Of a stretch of 64,000 nt of DNA, positions 51,201-60,500 are shown in pieces. The translations under genes and the position numbers were made by a program. Position 1 is the first letter of the stretch. Each line of letters begins with the position of its first letter. The stretch lies in the NCBI GenBank assembly GCA_019677205.1, contig JAAMXY010000886.1, forward strand, positions 1-64,000. Direction: 5' to 3'. Source of the stretch: Pinguiococcus pyrenoidosus. Taxonomy: Eukaryota; Sar; Pinguiophyceae; Pinguiochrysidales; Pinguiochrysidaceae. The notes beneath the pieces were generated by a model. That model was not told the DNA's origin, ran no database searches, and saw nothing but the letters and a program-made list of their open reading frames with translations.

Positions 51201-54200
51201 CGAAAGCTGCCCCCTTGACCGTTCCGGATGAGAAGCCGGCGGATCTCCGGCTGCGGAGCGGCCACGTTCGTCGACACGACCTGAATCTCGTCCTTGACGG
51301 GATCCGGCTCGTATTGCGTGTTCAGCGCCACGCCCTCGTAGTGGTAGATGCGGTATCCAGTGACGGACGAGCCGCCCTCCTGCGCCATCGACGGAGCCGC
51401 CCACCCGATCTCGACGGACGTGTCCGATACGTCTAGAATGGATGGCTGCACGGTGTCGTACGCGTTCACCATGTCGAAGGTCTGGCCGGGCAGGAGAGCC
51501 GCCACGGTGGAGAACTTGGGGCTCCGCGAGCTCCTGCCGATGGCATTCTGTGCGTAGATGTAGAAGTTGTAGACGCTGCCCTCCGTCAGCCCCGCCACCG
51601 AGTCGGACAGCACCAGAGGACCATAGCTGTTCACCAGAGAGGGCGCGCCGCCGCTTTGGTCCTCCATCCACAGCTCGTAGCCGGTGATCGGCGACCCGCC
51701 GTTGTCCACCGGAGCCTCCCAAAGCACCTCAATGGTCGCTCCGCCGATGCCGTCGATTGACGTGGCGCTGCCCCTCATCGGCGGCAGCGGGCGCAGTGGC
51801 GCTCGAGGGGTTCTCGCGGTAAAGTGCGCCTCGTCGCTGAACGGCCCGACGCAAGCGAGGTCGACGTCGGTGGCGTCGCAGTAGTTCATCGCGCGCACCT
51901 TGAAGCGATACTTTCGGTTCGTCTCCAAGCCCACGACGGTGAAGCTCATCGTCGCGGAATCGTCAGTCCCGTCGTAGACCTGTCGACTGTTTCCACCTGC
52001 CCAGTCGTCCACGAACAGCTGAAACCCACTCACGGCCGCTCCGCCGTTTGTTCGCGGAAGCTCCCACACCACTGAGACGGTCGTCGCCGTCGACGACACC
52101 AGCTGCACCGGCGGCGGCGCCGCTGGCGCCACGGCAGTCGGGATCGTGGACAAAGGGAGCGACACCTCCGGATAGCCGAAACCTTGCGCATTGCGAGCGC
52201 GTACGCGAACGAAATATTCCGTGCCGGCGGACAAGCCTTGGACGTTGTGGATGACGGGGGACGTCTGCGTATCACTGACGAGATCGACGCAGAGCCCACC
52301 ACAGGTCGTGCCGGGGCCCTGGCCCTCTGGCCCCACAGTTGTGGACGTGATCGTTGGCGTTCCTTGGCCTCCTGCAAGGCTGTTGGTGTCGACCTGGAGC
52401 AGTGGCACGTCGCCTTCGCTGCAGACTCCTGCCGAGTTGCATCCGCCGTAGGTGATTCTCCACGCGTAGCCCGAGCCCTGGTCGGACCGCGACACCGTCA
52501 CCGTGCCGGCCGTCGACGTGAGCGTCTCGATGGAGGTCTTCACCAGGGCGGCCGACGCGTCAAAAGGAATCGACGGCGTCGTCCCGCTGATGCCGTTGAA
52601 GCGGAGCGTGAAGCTCCCGGAGAGCGACGGAGAGCCGGCCTCCACGGTGGCGACGGATATCGTGGAACTCTCACCGCCGAGGCTGCTCGCAAAGGTGAGA
52701 GGCTCGACTGGCCGCGCGTACACTGGGTACGCGCCGGGGTTTGACAAGAACGTGATTGCCCACGAATACTCATCTCGGTCGGTCGGTCCCGTACGAAGGA
52801 CGTCGACCGTGCCGATGTTGGGCAAGCTCTCCAGCTCCGCCTTGACAGTGGTATCTGCGGCGTTGAAGTCGATGTCCGCCGTCGTGTGGCCTCGGTAGCT
52901 CAGCGTGAAGGTCCCCGTCACAGCGTTTCCTGACTTCGACGCGGTAGCGATGTTGCGGCGTTGCGCAGCCGTCTCTTCACCATCCGCGTACACGAGGACT
53001 GTCGCGCCATACCCACTGATGTCCACGTCGACAGCTGGCACGAGCAACTTCTCGACGTTGCCGTGGACACCGTCGGCCTGAAACGCGACGATCCAGATCT
53101 TCTCGTTGCCGTTGGTCAGGCCGGTGGCCTCCGTGACGCCAACGCCGCTGGCCGGGACCGTGTCGAGGTTGTTAAGCTGCGTCTGGACGTCCGTCGCGGT
53201 CGCGGCGACGCTGATCGGCTGCGTCCGCGCTCCGCGAAAGGACAGGATAAAGGTGCCGCTCAGCAGCGACGACCCGGAGACCGTCTCAACGACGTCGATA
53301 AAGCGGTTGCCTTCCAGAAGGTTCACGCCCGGAACGAGATTCGGCAAGTTGGAGTCCTGCGCCGAGACGTCGTCGAAGACGACGGTGAAGATGTTCCCGC
53401 CGCCGGCTTGACATGCGACGCCGGCGCCCGTCACTGTGACGGCGTTGACGATTGATAGCTGCTGCAGCGCTCCCTCGACATCCGCGGTCGACGCGTCGTA
53501 GGCAATCGCGGCGGTCGTCTCACCATTCAGGCTTAGCGTGAAGGTACCATCGGTGGCGTCACAGTTGATCGTCTGAGTCTCCGTCTGCGCGCCTGGGAAA
53601 CCGTCGGCCAGCTTGGCGTGGACCAGCTGGACTTCGCCGTCGAAGTCAGGGAGCAGGGGATCTGCGTTGCCCCTTGTCATGGTTGTCACGGTCTGCTCCG
53701 GTGGCGTCGCTGTCACGGTGATCAGGACCTGCTGGACTTCATCGATGAATTCCTGCGTCGCGTACTCGACGCGGTAGGCATCTATCGCAAGCCCTCCGTC
53801 GTTGCTCGGCGCCTCGAAAGTCGCTTGGATCCTGGAGGCATCTATCGGCTGGATCAGTACATTCTGCGGCGGCGACGGCGGCTGCGGCCCCGGGATGGCG
53901 TAGTACGGCGACGTGAGACGCGGCGACCCAAACCCGACGCTGTTCTGCGCAAAGACGCGAACGAAGTACTCCACGCCTTCCGCAAGGCCCGAGAGCGTGT
54001 AGGTAGAGACGGTGTTGTCGGTCAAGATGGTGGAGCCGATGGGCTGTCCGCTCAAGCTCCCGAAGGACGGCGCGACGCCCTTGACGCCCTCGTCGACGTT
54101 GCCCATCGCCACGGTACCGTCGAGGTCGGCACTGTCGACCGTGAGGAAGGCCACGTCCCCGAGACTCGACGGGAACGAGACCCTCCACGAGTAGCCGTCG

Positions 54201-56469
54201 TTCTCATCGGGCCCAAACCTCTGCACCACGATGCCGTTGAGCGGCGGGAGGCCATTCAGTTGATCCTGAAGCGTCTGCGCCGACGCGTCGTGCGCGATGT
54301 AGCCGGTCGGAAAGCCCGCGTACGCCAGCGAGAAGAAGCCACCGATCTTCTCCGAAGTACCGGCCTCGATCACCGCGATGGAGATGGTGTCTTGCCCGAT
54401 GGTCACGGTGCTGGCGTACACGCCAGAACTGTACTCTCTCACCTGCATCGTAGGTACTGGAGACCCGGCGTTGGTGAGGAACGTCACCGTCCACGTGCAG
54501 GTCTCGGCCGCGGAGTCGAAGGCGCCGGTGTTGACTTCCACCAGACCGACGTTGCTGAGCTGCTCCAGTTCGGCCTTGATGATGTCCACATCTCCGTCGA
54601 CCGACGCCGCCACCGACAAGGTATCGGCACCGACCGTGGCACTGCTTGCGGGGCCATCCGACTGGCCAAGGCCGGAGTGCGCGGCGCTGACGGTAAGGAG
54701 AGGGATGTTGCCGGCGGCGGTGAAGGTTACGGTCCACTGGCAGCCCTGCGTGCCCGGTTGGTACACGCTGTGGGAGACGTCGATGCTAGAGAAGGAAGGG
54801 AAGGCCTCCAACTCCGCCTTAATGGCCGCCGCTGGGTCGGCGCAATCGCCGACGTTCGGATTGGCCACAATGGGGTTGGTGGAGGCGCTGTTGTAGTGAA
54901 GCTGAAACGTCGTCAGTGGCGACACGGTGTTGTCACCCCCGGCGCCCGTGGTGTCGATGGTGGACGCCGTGATAACCTGCTGCTCCTGCGTCACTCGAGT
55001 GCAATCGGTGCTGCCCCCCTGGATGGGAATGGGGCCGGTCTCTTGGGCGTCGAACTCCAGCTGGATGCTCGCGGCGCCGACCAGTGGCCCCGTGGTAGTG
55101 GTGGTGATCGTCTGCACCGCCCGAAGCGTTCCATCTCTGACAGTCGCGAGAGAGATGCCAACCACCTCTCCAGGGCTTTGGGTCGTCGTCAGGGAGTTGT
55201 CGTCCTCCACGAGGGGCATGACGTTTCCTTCGTTGCCGCTCAAGAACGACACCGTCCAGGTGTAGCCGCCCTGCCCGTCCGGTCCCTCTCTCGATACGTC
55301 CAGCGAGCCAGCGCCTCCCGGCACCACCGCCTCGAGCGCCGCCTGCATGACAGCCGCGCCTGCATTGTAAGCGACGTCTGTCGTCGGCGCCCCGCCGTAG
55401 CTTAGTCGGAACGTCCCGGCGTCGATCTCGTTGCCATCCTCCCTGCCGTAGGCCACGTTCGGCGCGGCACCGGCCGTGGTTGTCAGGTTCGTATTCCCCA
55501 TGGAAAGAGTGATGTCTGATGCCACGTCGCCCTGCTCACTGGGTCCAAGAAAGGTGACGGACCATGCGTAGCCTCGTTGGTCGTCCGGCCCCGTGCGCCG
55601 CACGTCGACCCTCTGGATGCCGGGGAGCGCTTCCAACGCCGTCTGGACATGGGCCTCGGCGGCGTCGTAGCTGAGGAGGCCGGAGGTGCTACCGTCGAAG
55701 TCCAGCGCGTAGAAGCCCGAGATGAGGTTGGCGTCGCGAACGCCGAGCACTTCCACCATCGTCCCCACGGGTGTGAGAGACGACGCGAAGACGCTCATCA
55801 TCGGCACGTCTTGCATGGACGCATCAAACGTCACGTCCCACTCGAGGCCGCCTTCCGAATCCGGCGCGGACACCGACACGGTGCAGCCGACGACGTTGGG
55901 AAGTCGCAGCAGGGCCGTCTGGACGGTACTGGCGTCGGCGTTGTAGGAGATCTCGCCAGTGACCTGGACGCTTCCGGAGCTTCGCGTGGTGTTTAGCATG
56001 ATGCTGAAGGTGCCTCCCGTGATGAGAGCTGGCCCGCTGGTCTTGATGCGCTGGATCTCCGGGAGAGACGGCGCCGAGAGGGTCCAGGACTGCACCTCGG
56101 GAACGAAATTGGCCGACGTGCGGATGCTTTGCACCTCGTTGGCGCCGGTGTCGGTGGAGGTGGTGACCACTTGCACCTCCGAGATGCCAGGGTCGGTGTC
56201 CCATTCCACCTACGTCGACGAGGTTAATTTCGTGTTAGCAGGGGCGAGGTTCGTCCACGTAGGCGTCTCTCTCGCATGGCTTTCTTTCACGCGTCGTCCA
56301 CGTGGCTTATCCTCTCAGGGGCTTTCCACAGCGCGAGACGGAGACGGTCAGGTACCTTGTATGACTGGACGGCGGCGCCGCCGTCGGACACTGGAGGATC
56401 CCAGCGGACTTGTAGCTCGGAGTTGGACAGAGGCAAAAGCTCCGCGGCGGCCGGGGGATCCGGGACCGT
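2558..56469 (-). CDS. Giant modular extracellular-type protein: FN3, PA14, filamin-type and EVQ beta repeats, over 17,900 aa
   Basis: The terminal exon 56209-2558 is open for 53,652 bp (17,883 codons before TAG at 2560-2558). Its first codon, GTG, is not a start: it follows a TAG splice acceptor and begins VEWDTDP, the middle of an FN3 domain. Exon 56469-56356 supplies the missing half (TVPDPP ... VSDGGAAVQSYK) across a 146-bp intron. A signal-peptide exon may lie at 56880-56795. I count about 36 FN3 domains, 3 PA14 domains, about 8 filamin-type repeats and about 80 copies of a 90-residue beta repeat, many nested in FN3 and filamin loops. No transmembrane helix, GPI-type tail or enzyme domain is visible. 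The protein ends just after its last FN3 domain. Inferred role: secreted adhesive or structural protein of the cell surface. Base composition resembles the neighbours, and I see no frame break. A further 3' exon cannot be excluded. Confidence 0.85.
8885..9060 (-). repeat. Short EVQ ladder in the giant protein
   Basis: Four successive E-(V/I)-Q units (HVDEIQAVVV, HVDEVQEVTT, IKEVQEVSV, IPEVQTVTI) occur. The first three are spaced 12-13 residues apart, and a longer spacer precedes the fourth. They follow an FN3 domain and open a new run of 90-residue repeats. Confidence 0.7.
9815..9850 (-). other. EF-hand-like DTDGDGW loop in the giant protein
   Basis: DTDGDGWTPNAE places D, D, D, W, P and E at positions 1, 3, 5, 7, 9 and 12, close to a calcium-binding loop. 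It follows EVQRIVVK at the start of a beta repeat. No flanking EF-hand helices are evident, so this is a calcium-loop resemblance only. Confidence 0.5.
11295..11330 (-). other. EF-hand-like DWNEDGSV loop in the giant protein
   Basis: DWNEDGSVNDGD matches a 12-residue calcium loop with D/N/D/S/N/D at the ligand positions, just before the HITVTR strand of a beta repeat. Helices are not evident. Confidence 0.5.
16780..18465 (-). repeat. Divergent beta-repeat subfamily (VPAGDF type) with two calcium-like loops
   Basis: Three tandem units begin E(V/I/T)Q(T/S)F(A/T)VP, followed by DFR(L/V)xV and a glycine run (DGGG or AGGG), at about 18.4, 18.1 and 17.75 kb. Three further units keep the later half (ALxxL ... 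VTITW or LTITF ... DG). They differ from the main repeat in lacking the GGTFxLxYxG hairpin and the usual tryptophan. Two contain acidic loops: DADGDTYLEAGD near 17130-17165 is a canonical 12-residue EF-hand-like loop, and DGTGNSDGFLDQGEE near 17338-17385 is a looser one. Confidence 0.6.
18880..19240 (-). other. Cysteine-rich segment of the giant protein
   Basis: About 120 residues carry nine cysteines (for example CLVGELCTAI, FDLCGG, ITCDGPLECY, HDCASRL). The rest of the protein has few. The segment has no W-x-V-T-F core and follows directly on the EVQ ladder. It could be a disulfide-linked domain. I do not recognise the fold. Confidence 0.5.
19230..19605 (-). repeat. Nine-unit EVQ ladder, period 12-17 residues
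   Basis: Nine consecutive short units each begin with an acidic-x-Q signature (ERELQSIVV, EEQAILL, NERQRVRS, DEVQAIVT, PEVQVITT, DEVQEVSL, REIQQIRS, AEVQTVDV, DERQEYGF). They are spaced mostly 13-14 residues apart (first interval about 17). Elsewhere one such unit opens each 90-residue repeat; here the openers are stacked without the rest of the module. They could form a stack of short beta strands (inference). Confidence 0.8.
19640..40620 (-). other. Giant protein central FN3 region with nested beta repeats
   Basis: About 24 FN3 domains start in this 21-kb stretch. They carry typical starts (PGPPxxV), GGxxIxxYxVEWD strands and YFVRVxAxNxxGxG strands. Many are interrupted between these two halves by one to several 90-residue repeats. 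About 28 repeats lie here. Compact FN3 domains without insertions occur too, for example around 20.1-20.5, 33.7-34.2 and 38.3-38.7 kb. The last FN3 start in the block opens the very long insertion that follows. Confidence 0.75.
40640..41110 (-). other. PA14 domain 3 of the giant protein
   Basis: The domain starts GGLSAEYFNDRW and continues with VDSTIDFRW, DFVSVRWSGDLLP, YTFTATVDDGVRLFVN and ITVEYREN. This order of motifs is typical of PA14, a beta-sandwich found in adhesins, toxins and glycosidases. The DDG motif that binds calcium in adhesin-type PA14 domains is present. The domain is followed by the first FN3 of the central region. Confidence 0.85.
41110..44270 (-). other. Filamin-type repeats 6-8 interrupted by beta repeats
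   Basis: Filamin/ABP280-like repeats are recognised by GSPHPVAIYPG or GSPFLVTVVPS ends, F-x-(I/V)-x-(A/S)-(R/K)-D-x-x-G/A-N strands (FEITSRDSFGNIR, FHVQVKDEWGNDR, FFIEARDAHANRI) and G-x-(Y/H)-x-V-x-Y-x-P strands. In each, one to three 90-residue beta repeats are spliced into the filamin fold before its closing strands. Examples lie near 43.35-43.65, 42.35-43.0 and 41.3-42.1 kb. Confidence 0.7.
44250..44800 (-). other. PA14 domain 2 of the giant protein, calcium motif lost
   Basis: The segment runs GGLIATYYKTKAF, DYFSVAWDGFLEAP, GNLTLYLELSGTAKLFFD, YSIRVEYASD, then VVPSSSLW. It follows the PA14 pattern, but the usual D-D-G is replaced by L-S-G-T. An extra loop with two cysteines (near 44.66-44.69 kb) precedes the domain core. 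It sits between filamin repeats 5 and 6. Confidence 0.75.
44800..46720 (-). other. Filamin-type repeats 4-5 with inserted beta repeats
   Basis: Repeat 4 begins GLHGGVAGEQLTFDVQARDVRRN (46.72-46.6 kb). It closes only at FRVAYTPERKGHYEMSVMYEG (about 45.2-45.1 kb), with about four diverged beta repeats between. Repeat 5 (45.09-44.8 kb) is compact: FTIQATDRFGNTL, YEFEYAPEVAGTN. The pattern mirrors the split FN3 domains. Confidence 0.65.
46730..48190 (-). other. Filamin-type repeats 1-3
   Basis: Repeat 1 (48.19-47.84 kb) and repeat 2 (47.82-47.50 kb) are intact: FFVEARDARNNIR and FTIQAKDTYGNNL, then YRVSYEVLKAGAY and YAVSYTIPIAGTY. Repeat 3 starts at 47.39 kb (FTIEARDEFGNLR) and is interrupted by one beta repeat (WKVTFLSH near 46.95 kb). 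It then ends LYPVSYTLWKLGVY and GSPFMVTVSNG. Filamin repeats are Ig-like folds; here they are extracellular rather than actin-crosslinking (inference from context). Confidence 0.8.
48190..48700 (-). other. PA14 domain 1 of the giant protein
   Basis: The motifs in order are GGLNALYFENQW, IDSTIDFSWG, DYVSIRWHGKLLP, YTFYAHADDGLRVYLN, VKVEYREETGD, VVPSSLLFY. The DDG calcium motif is intact, and a local CWDAC cysteine pair lies just after it. The domain leads straight into filamin repeat 1 through GSPFAATIVPG. Confidence 0.85.
48720..50510 (-). repeat. Uninterrupted run of beta repeats before the PA14/filamin block
   Basis: About five to six repeats of 85-95 residues follow one another with no FN3 between. 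Cores are EWTVTFTERV, LFYVTFTRDL, VWRITFNDPL, RWTITFMKEA and SWTVTFRSEM. Each shows the full order: E-x-Q opener, GGTFxIxY hairpin, a DASAxxVxxAL helix-like segment, V-x-V-x-R strand, W-x-(V/I)-T-F strand, then GDxPxL. Confidence 0.8.
50520..53890 (-). other. Giant protein FN3 domains 2-5
   Basis: FN3-2 is split by three to four beta repeats between AYRVEYAT (about 53.8 kb) and EYFVRVRARNAQG (about 52.2 kb). FN3-3 (52.13-51.84 kb) and FN3-4 (51.79-51.48 kb) are compact. FN3-5 is split by two repeats, starting VEIGWAAPS and closing THAFKVVPMSTVG near 50.55 kb. Confidence 0.75.
53900..56469 (-). other. Giant protein N-terminal FN3-1, split by an intron and by beta repeats
   Basis: FN3-1 begins in the upstream exon (VPDPPAAAELL, LQVRWDPPVSDGG), is cut by the 146-bp intron and continues VEWDTDP. 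Four E-(V/I)-Q units then follow (56.03-56.19 kb), with about six beta repeats after them. The domain finally closes at EYFVRVFAQNSVGFG near 53.96 kb. The domain is thus interrupted at the DNA level and, separately, at the protein level. Confidence 0.8.
56210..56355 (-). other. Intron of the giant gene, 146 bp
   Basis: The donor is AAG|GTACCTG at 56356/56355 and the acceptor GACGTAG|GTGG at 56210/56209, phase 0. Removing it joins VQSYK to VEWDTDP, restoring a continuous FN3 B-to-C strand region (GGAAVQSYKVEWDTDP). Unspliced, both flanking frames stop. Confidence 0.85.
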
Positions 56470-56794
56470 CTGAGCATGTGTGGGGATCTCCTTGATGCAC
56501 AGCAGAACGATCCCGAGACGCCTGTTTCGTGGTGAAGGTGGCGCCACACCTCGTGGTGAGCACATCAGGCAAGCAGAAGGGCCAAAACAAGGAAGACGCA
56601 CCAGAGACGCCAAGTTCGCATCGTGCTGCCGTATCGTGCGTCGGCACACATCCTTCGATGGCAACTACGTACAAGGGAGGCTCCTCAAGCGCCGTCGGCC
56701 CGAAGCCATGCCGGGCGCCTTTCCCGCGCGCCTATGGTCTGGGTGACCACCGCAGAGATCATCTCTTTCGCGATCTGGACAGCCCGGATGCCAC

Positions 56795-56880
56795 CGCACG
56801 TGTTGCATGTCGAGCGCCGTTCACGAGAAGCAAGAACGCCAAGAAGGACAGCAAGAAGCTACGGCGCCAGCAGCTCGGTG
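56795..56880 (-). other. Candidate signal-peptide exon of the giant gene
   Basis: A strong acceptor (a pyrimidine run ending TTTCAG at 56881) opens a frame reading PSCWRRS, then the hydrophobic core FLLSFLAFLLLV, then NGARHATRA. It ends at a possible donor GCG|GTGGCA (56795/56794). Joined in phase 0 to the exon starting at 56469 (acceptor GCTCAG), this places a signal peptide with a plausible NGA cleavage site just before TVPDPP. The start codon would lie further upstream. Alternatively, the frame is unspliced and starts at MMMSSQKY (near 56970). Not proven. Confidence 0.45.
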
Positions 56881-57551
56881 CTGAAAGGGGGGGAGGAAAG
56901 TAAATGATGGTAGAGATCAGTGAGCGGTGGTGCCAGAAGGATTGGGGAATCTCCCTATACTTTTGTGAGGACATCATCATCCGAATGAAAGACTTGTATG
57001 AGAAGCCAGTGCGGTCATGAGACTTGCGCGGCGGCTGCAACGCTCTGCTTGTCCAGGATTGGCCGCGCGCTGGGATTTTGAAGCACGAACACTCAACGGG
57101 CGTTGGTTTCATTTGCTCGCGACCTGATTCCAAAATTTGACGATCCAAAGTTCCCCAAAAGAAAGAGGCAGAAGTCCTCGCTTCTGCCCAGCTTTGTTCT
57201 CGGTTCCTTTGCCCCTGGAAACTGGAAACGCAGTGCTACGGGGCTGACCGGTGATCTGCACATTGGAAAGCTGGTCCCTTGCTTCCTCTGGCGAAAGACA
57301 GCGGAAATACAGTGGAGCCCAAAGGACGAACCCGCGAAGGGTGGAAGACTCGGCTTTCGCTTCTCCCTCCTCCAGCGAATACTAGTATCTGTGCCCGGAT
57401 GATCGGTACTCTCGCGACGCACGAAACCGTCGATGGATTCAAACCCTATCAGCTGACCATCTAAGAACATTCGCGCCGCCTGCCTCCAGGCCTCTGCAGC
57501 GCCACCGGGGGGCTCCCACCCAAGGATCTTTCGGCTTCTTCCTCCTATACG
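56881..57551. promoter_or_regulatory. Divergent intergenic region between the giant gene and DNAAF5
   Basis: The two genes point away from each other, so this 0.67 kb should hold both promoters and perhaps the first exon of the giant gene. Base composition is visibly less GC-rich than the coding regions. Open frames on both strands (for example plus 57103-57402) show no family resemblance. No core promoter motif is recognised. Confidence 0.4.
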
Positions 57552-60500
57552 ATGCTAGAGAAGGCGTCGACATGCAAGACGCGGTCCAAGGAGCAGCTGC
57601 TGCAGCGCCTCCTCAACGGCTCGCTGCAGGCGCCAACCGACCCACTGGGTCCTTCCTTTGCAGCCTCTGCACCGGCATCACGCCACGAGCCGCAGCGCAG
57701 GTCCAGCAGGGAGGAGAGCCACCGCGTCGAGCCGGGGGCTCAAGACTGTGCCGCGGAGGTCCCGCGCCTGCTGAGTCAGATCGACATTGGGCAGAGCATC
57801 CAAGACCGAAAGAGAGGCCTCCAAGGCCTGAGAAGGCTGCTCTTTGCGCCGGATGCCGGCAGCTCTGGGCCGCCAAGCCCCCGAATAGCCTTGCCGGAGC
57901 TCGAGGATGCGTTCTCGCAGGTGTCTCCGGCGCTCTTCAAGAGGTTCACCGACCCTGTTGAACGAGTTCGCGAACTGTCGGTCACGCTGGCCATCGCGTT
58001 CCTCGCGAACGTGCGGGACCTCACGGAGCACCTGGGCTATTTCTTCCCAGCGCTCTGCTTCTATCTCCGGCCGGAGGAGGCCTACGACCCAGAGCTGCAG
58101 GTGTTTGTACACGACATCGACCAGCACGAAGCTTTCAAGCGGGGCCGAGCAGTCGTTCGGCAAGACCGCACGGATGCTCTGACGGCCTCCGGCCGGGTTG
58201 TGGTGCTGGAAGCGTCCGAAGAGCTCAGGGCGCTCTACGTTGAAGCCCTGCACACTCTCCTGCGCTCGGCGGGCCGTCATGGAGCAGAGCGGATCCTTGG
58301 TCCGTACCTCCGAGAGATGCTGCTGTTTCTCCAGGCGCAACTGCGCGATCCGTGCCCGGCGGTCAAAGCCAAGGCGCTGGAAGCGCTGAAGACCTGCGCG
58401 CTGTCGGAGGTGCTCTTCCCTGGAACCAAGCTGTACGCCATAGCGTTGGCGAGGGCGGTCTTCCCGGTTCTCAGGCATCGCCATGCTAGAGTGCGCGTTC
58501 TCGCCGTCGAGGCCCTCCACGCCATCGTCATGATCAAGCAGGAGGAGAAGCGCAAGGGTGCCGGCACAGAGGCCATCGAGGATCTCATCGGCTTCCGCGC
58601 AGACAATGTCCTGCCGGTGGGAGCCTTCTACAACTCAGAGTCGGGCATCACCGTGAACCACTTGGCCGAGCTGTGCATCGACAAGAACGCGTCCGTCCGG
58701 CGAGCCACGGCGGCGCTCCTCAAGGACTGGGTCACGGCCCTGCCCGACCGCTATGACCACTGGTCCCGCCTCGTGCCCTACGTCTTGACGACATGCGCAG
58801 ACGTTGATGACGGCGCAGCGAGCATCGGGCTGGAAGCCATTCGGATCTGCGGCGTGGAGTATGAGAGAGAGCACCAGGATGAAGTCATCGAAAGACGGCA
58901 GTTTGGCGTGGACGGCGATGACCGATGCAACCACGCCAGGGCGCTCCCGGCTCCTTTCGCTGACCGGCCTCGCCTCGGGGCACGGCTTTTCGTCCGCGGG
59001 CTTTGCATGCGCTTCCTGAGGCCGCTGATCCGCGAGCTGCTCAGTTGGCAGGACGCCGGCCAGGTCAACTCCCTCCGCCTCCTGCGAATCGTGCTGGTGT
59101 ACTGCGAGGAGAGGCTCACGGCCGAGATGCACTGGATCGTGCCGGGCCTCGCCAAGGCCGTGCGGAGCATCGTGAACGAGGCGGTGGAAGCGAGGACGAG
59201 CACCGCCAAGGACAAGCTGGCGTTGGTGCTGGAATGCTGCGACATTCTGGGGAGATACATGGCTCCAGAGACCTACGCAGTGGTTCTCGTTCCACGCCTG
59301 ATCGGCGACGTGGAGGTCATGGGAGGCGGCACCACCGCCATGGAGAGGGCGGTGCTGCTTCTCGTGTTCAGCACCTTCTGCTCCGGCGCTCGGCCCAAGA
59401 CCTTTGTGGAGCAGACGCTCGAGCACGCGCTGAAGATCCTGCACTCCAACGAGCTTATGGAGGCGGCGGCGGGCGCGCTGCGCTCCCTGTCGCGAGGCTC
59501 TGCAGTGGCCAGGAAGGACGAGCCGCTTCGCTTCTCTGTCCCCAACGCAAGTGTCTACGAGGCGCATCCGTTTCCGCCGGAGATGATGATGAATGCCGGG
59601 GCCAACCTGGCATGGCTGCTGACGGTAGTGGTGTCGCGGATGCGAGAGAGGGGCAGGGACGCCATCACCGGGCAGTTCCTCAGCAAAGGCCGGCTGCAGT
59701 CCCTGTCGGTGGTCTATTCTCTGCTCTCCCGCGCGTTCCTCGTCCTGAAGGGATCCTTGGTGGATAGCGTGGTCGAAAACCTGATGAACGCCATGGAAAC
59801 GGAGGAGGATCTTGGCAGAGAGCACTTGTCGTATCCACTGCGCATGACGGAACCCGTGGCGTCCTTGGCCGACCTTTGCAACGACGGATTGCAATCCGTC
59901 GCCGAACTGATTCAAGGCGAGAGCACGGTGCTTTGCTCCGTCTCGTCGAAGCGGATCCAAGGCGAGAACGTGGTCAGTCCTGCCGCACTGGATGCCCTGG
60001 AGCGCTACCCCCGAGGCGTCCACTGGTCTGCCTTGAGTCCGGAGCATTGCGTGCTTCTTGCAAGCTTTGCTAACGGCCTGGACGTCCTTGAGCACGTCGA
60101 TGCGCGGGTGGCCTACGCCCTGATCGATCTGGCTGCGGAGGTCTTCGAGGAGCTCTCGGTGCAGGAGCGTGATGGCTTGGACGAGATCGTGGAGATTGCG
60201 CACTTCAATCACTCCCGTGGCGCACTGGTGAAGCTCCTCGAGTTGGCGCTGGCCAGGGCGCTTGAGCTGAAGCTTTCATCCCGTGGCGCTTGCGCGTTCG
60301 TCGCTGCTTTCGAAGCGGACGCCGGGGTTGACCTCATCGAAAGAGTTCTGCAGCCAGACAAGTACTGGGGCGCCGATGCCACGAGCTGCCGACTCACGTT
60401 GCTGGGATACGCCGTGCGCCTGCTCGAGCCTCGGCCCAAGTCTGAGAAGGATCCTGCGCATGACCCTGCGGATGAGCCTGAGCAGGCTCAGCCAAGCAGT

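Noticed and set aside
57103-57402. Forward 99-codon frame upstream of DNAAF5 as a possible gene or exon
   Set aside because: No family resemblance and no convincing splice site into DNAAF5, which already begins with a plausible ATG.
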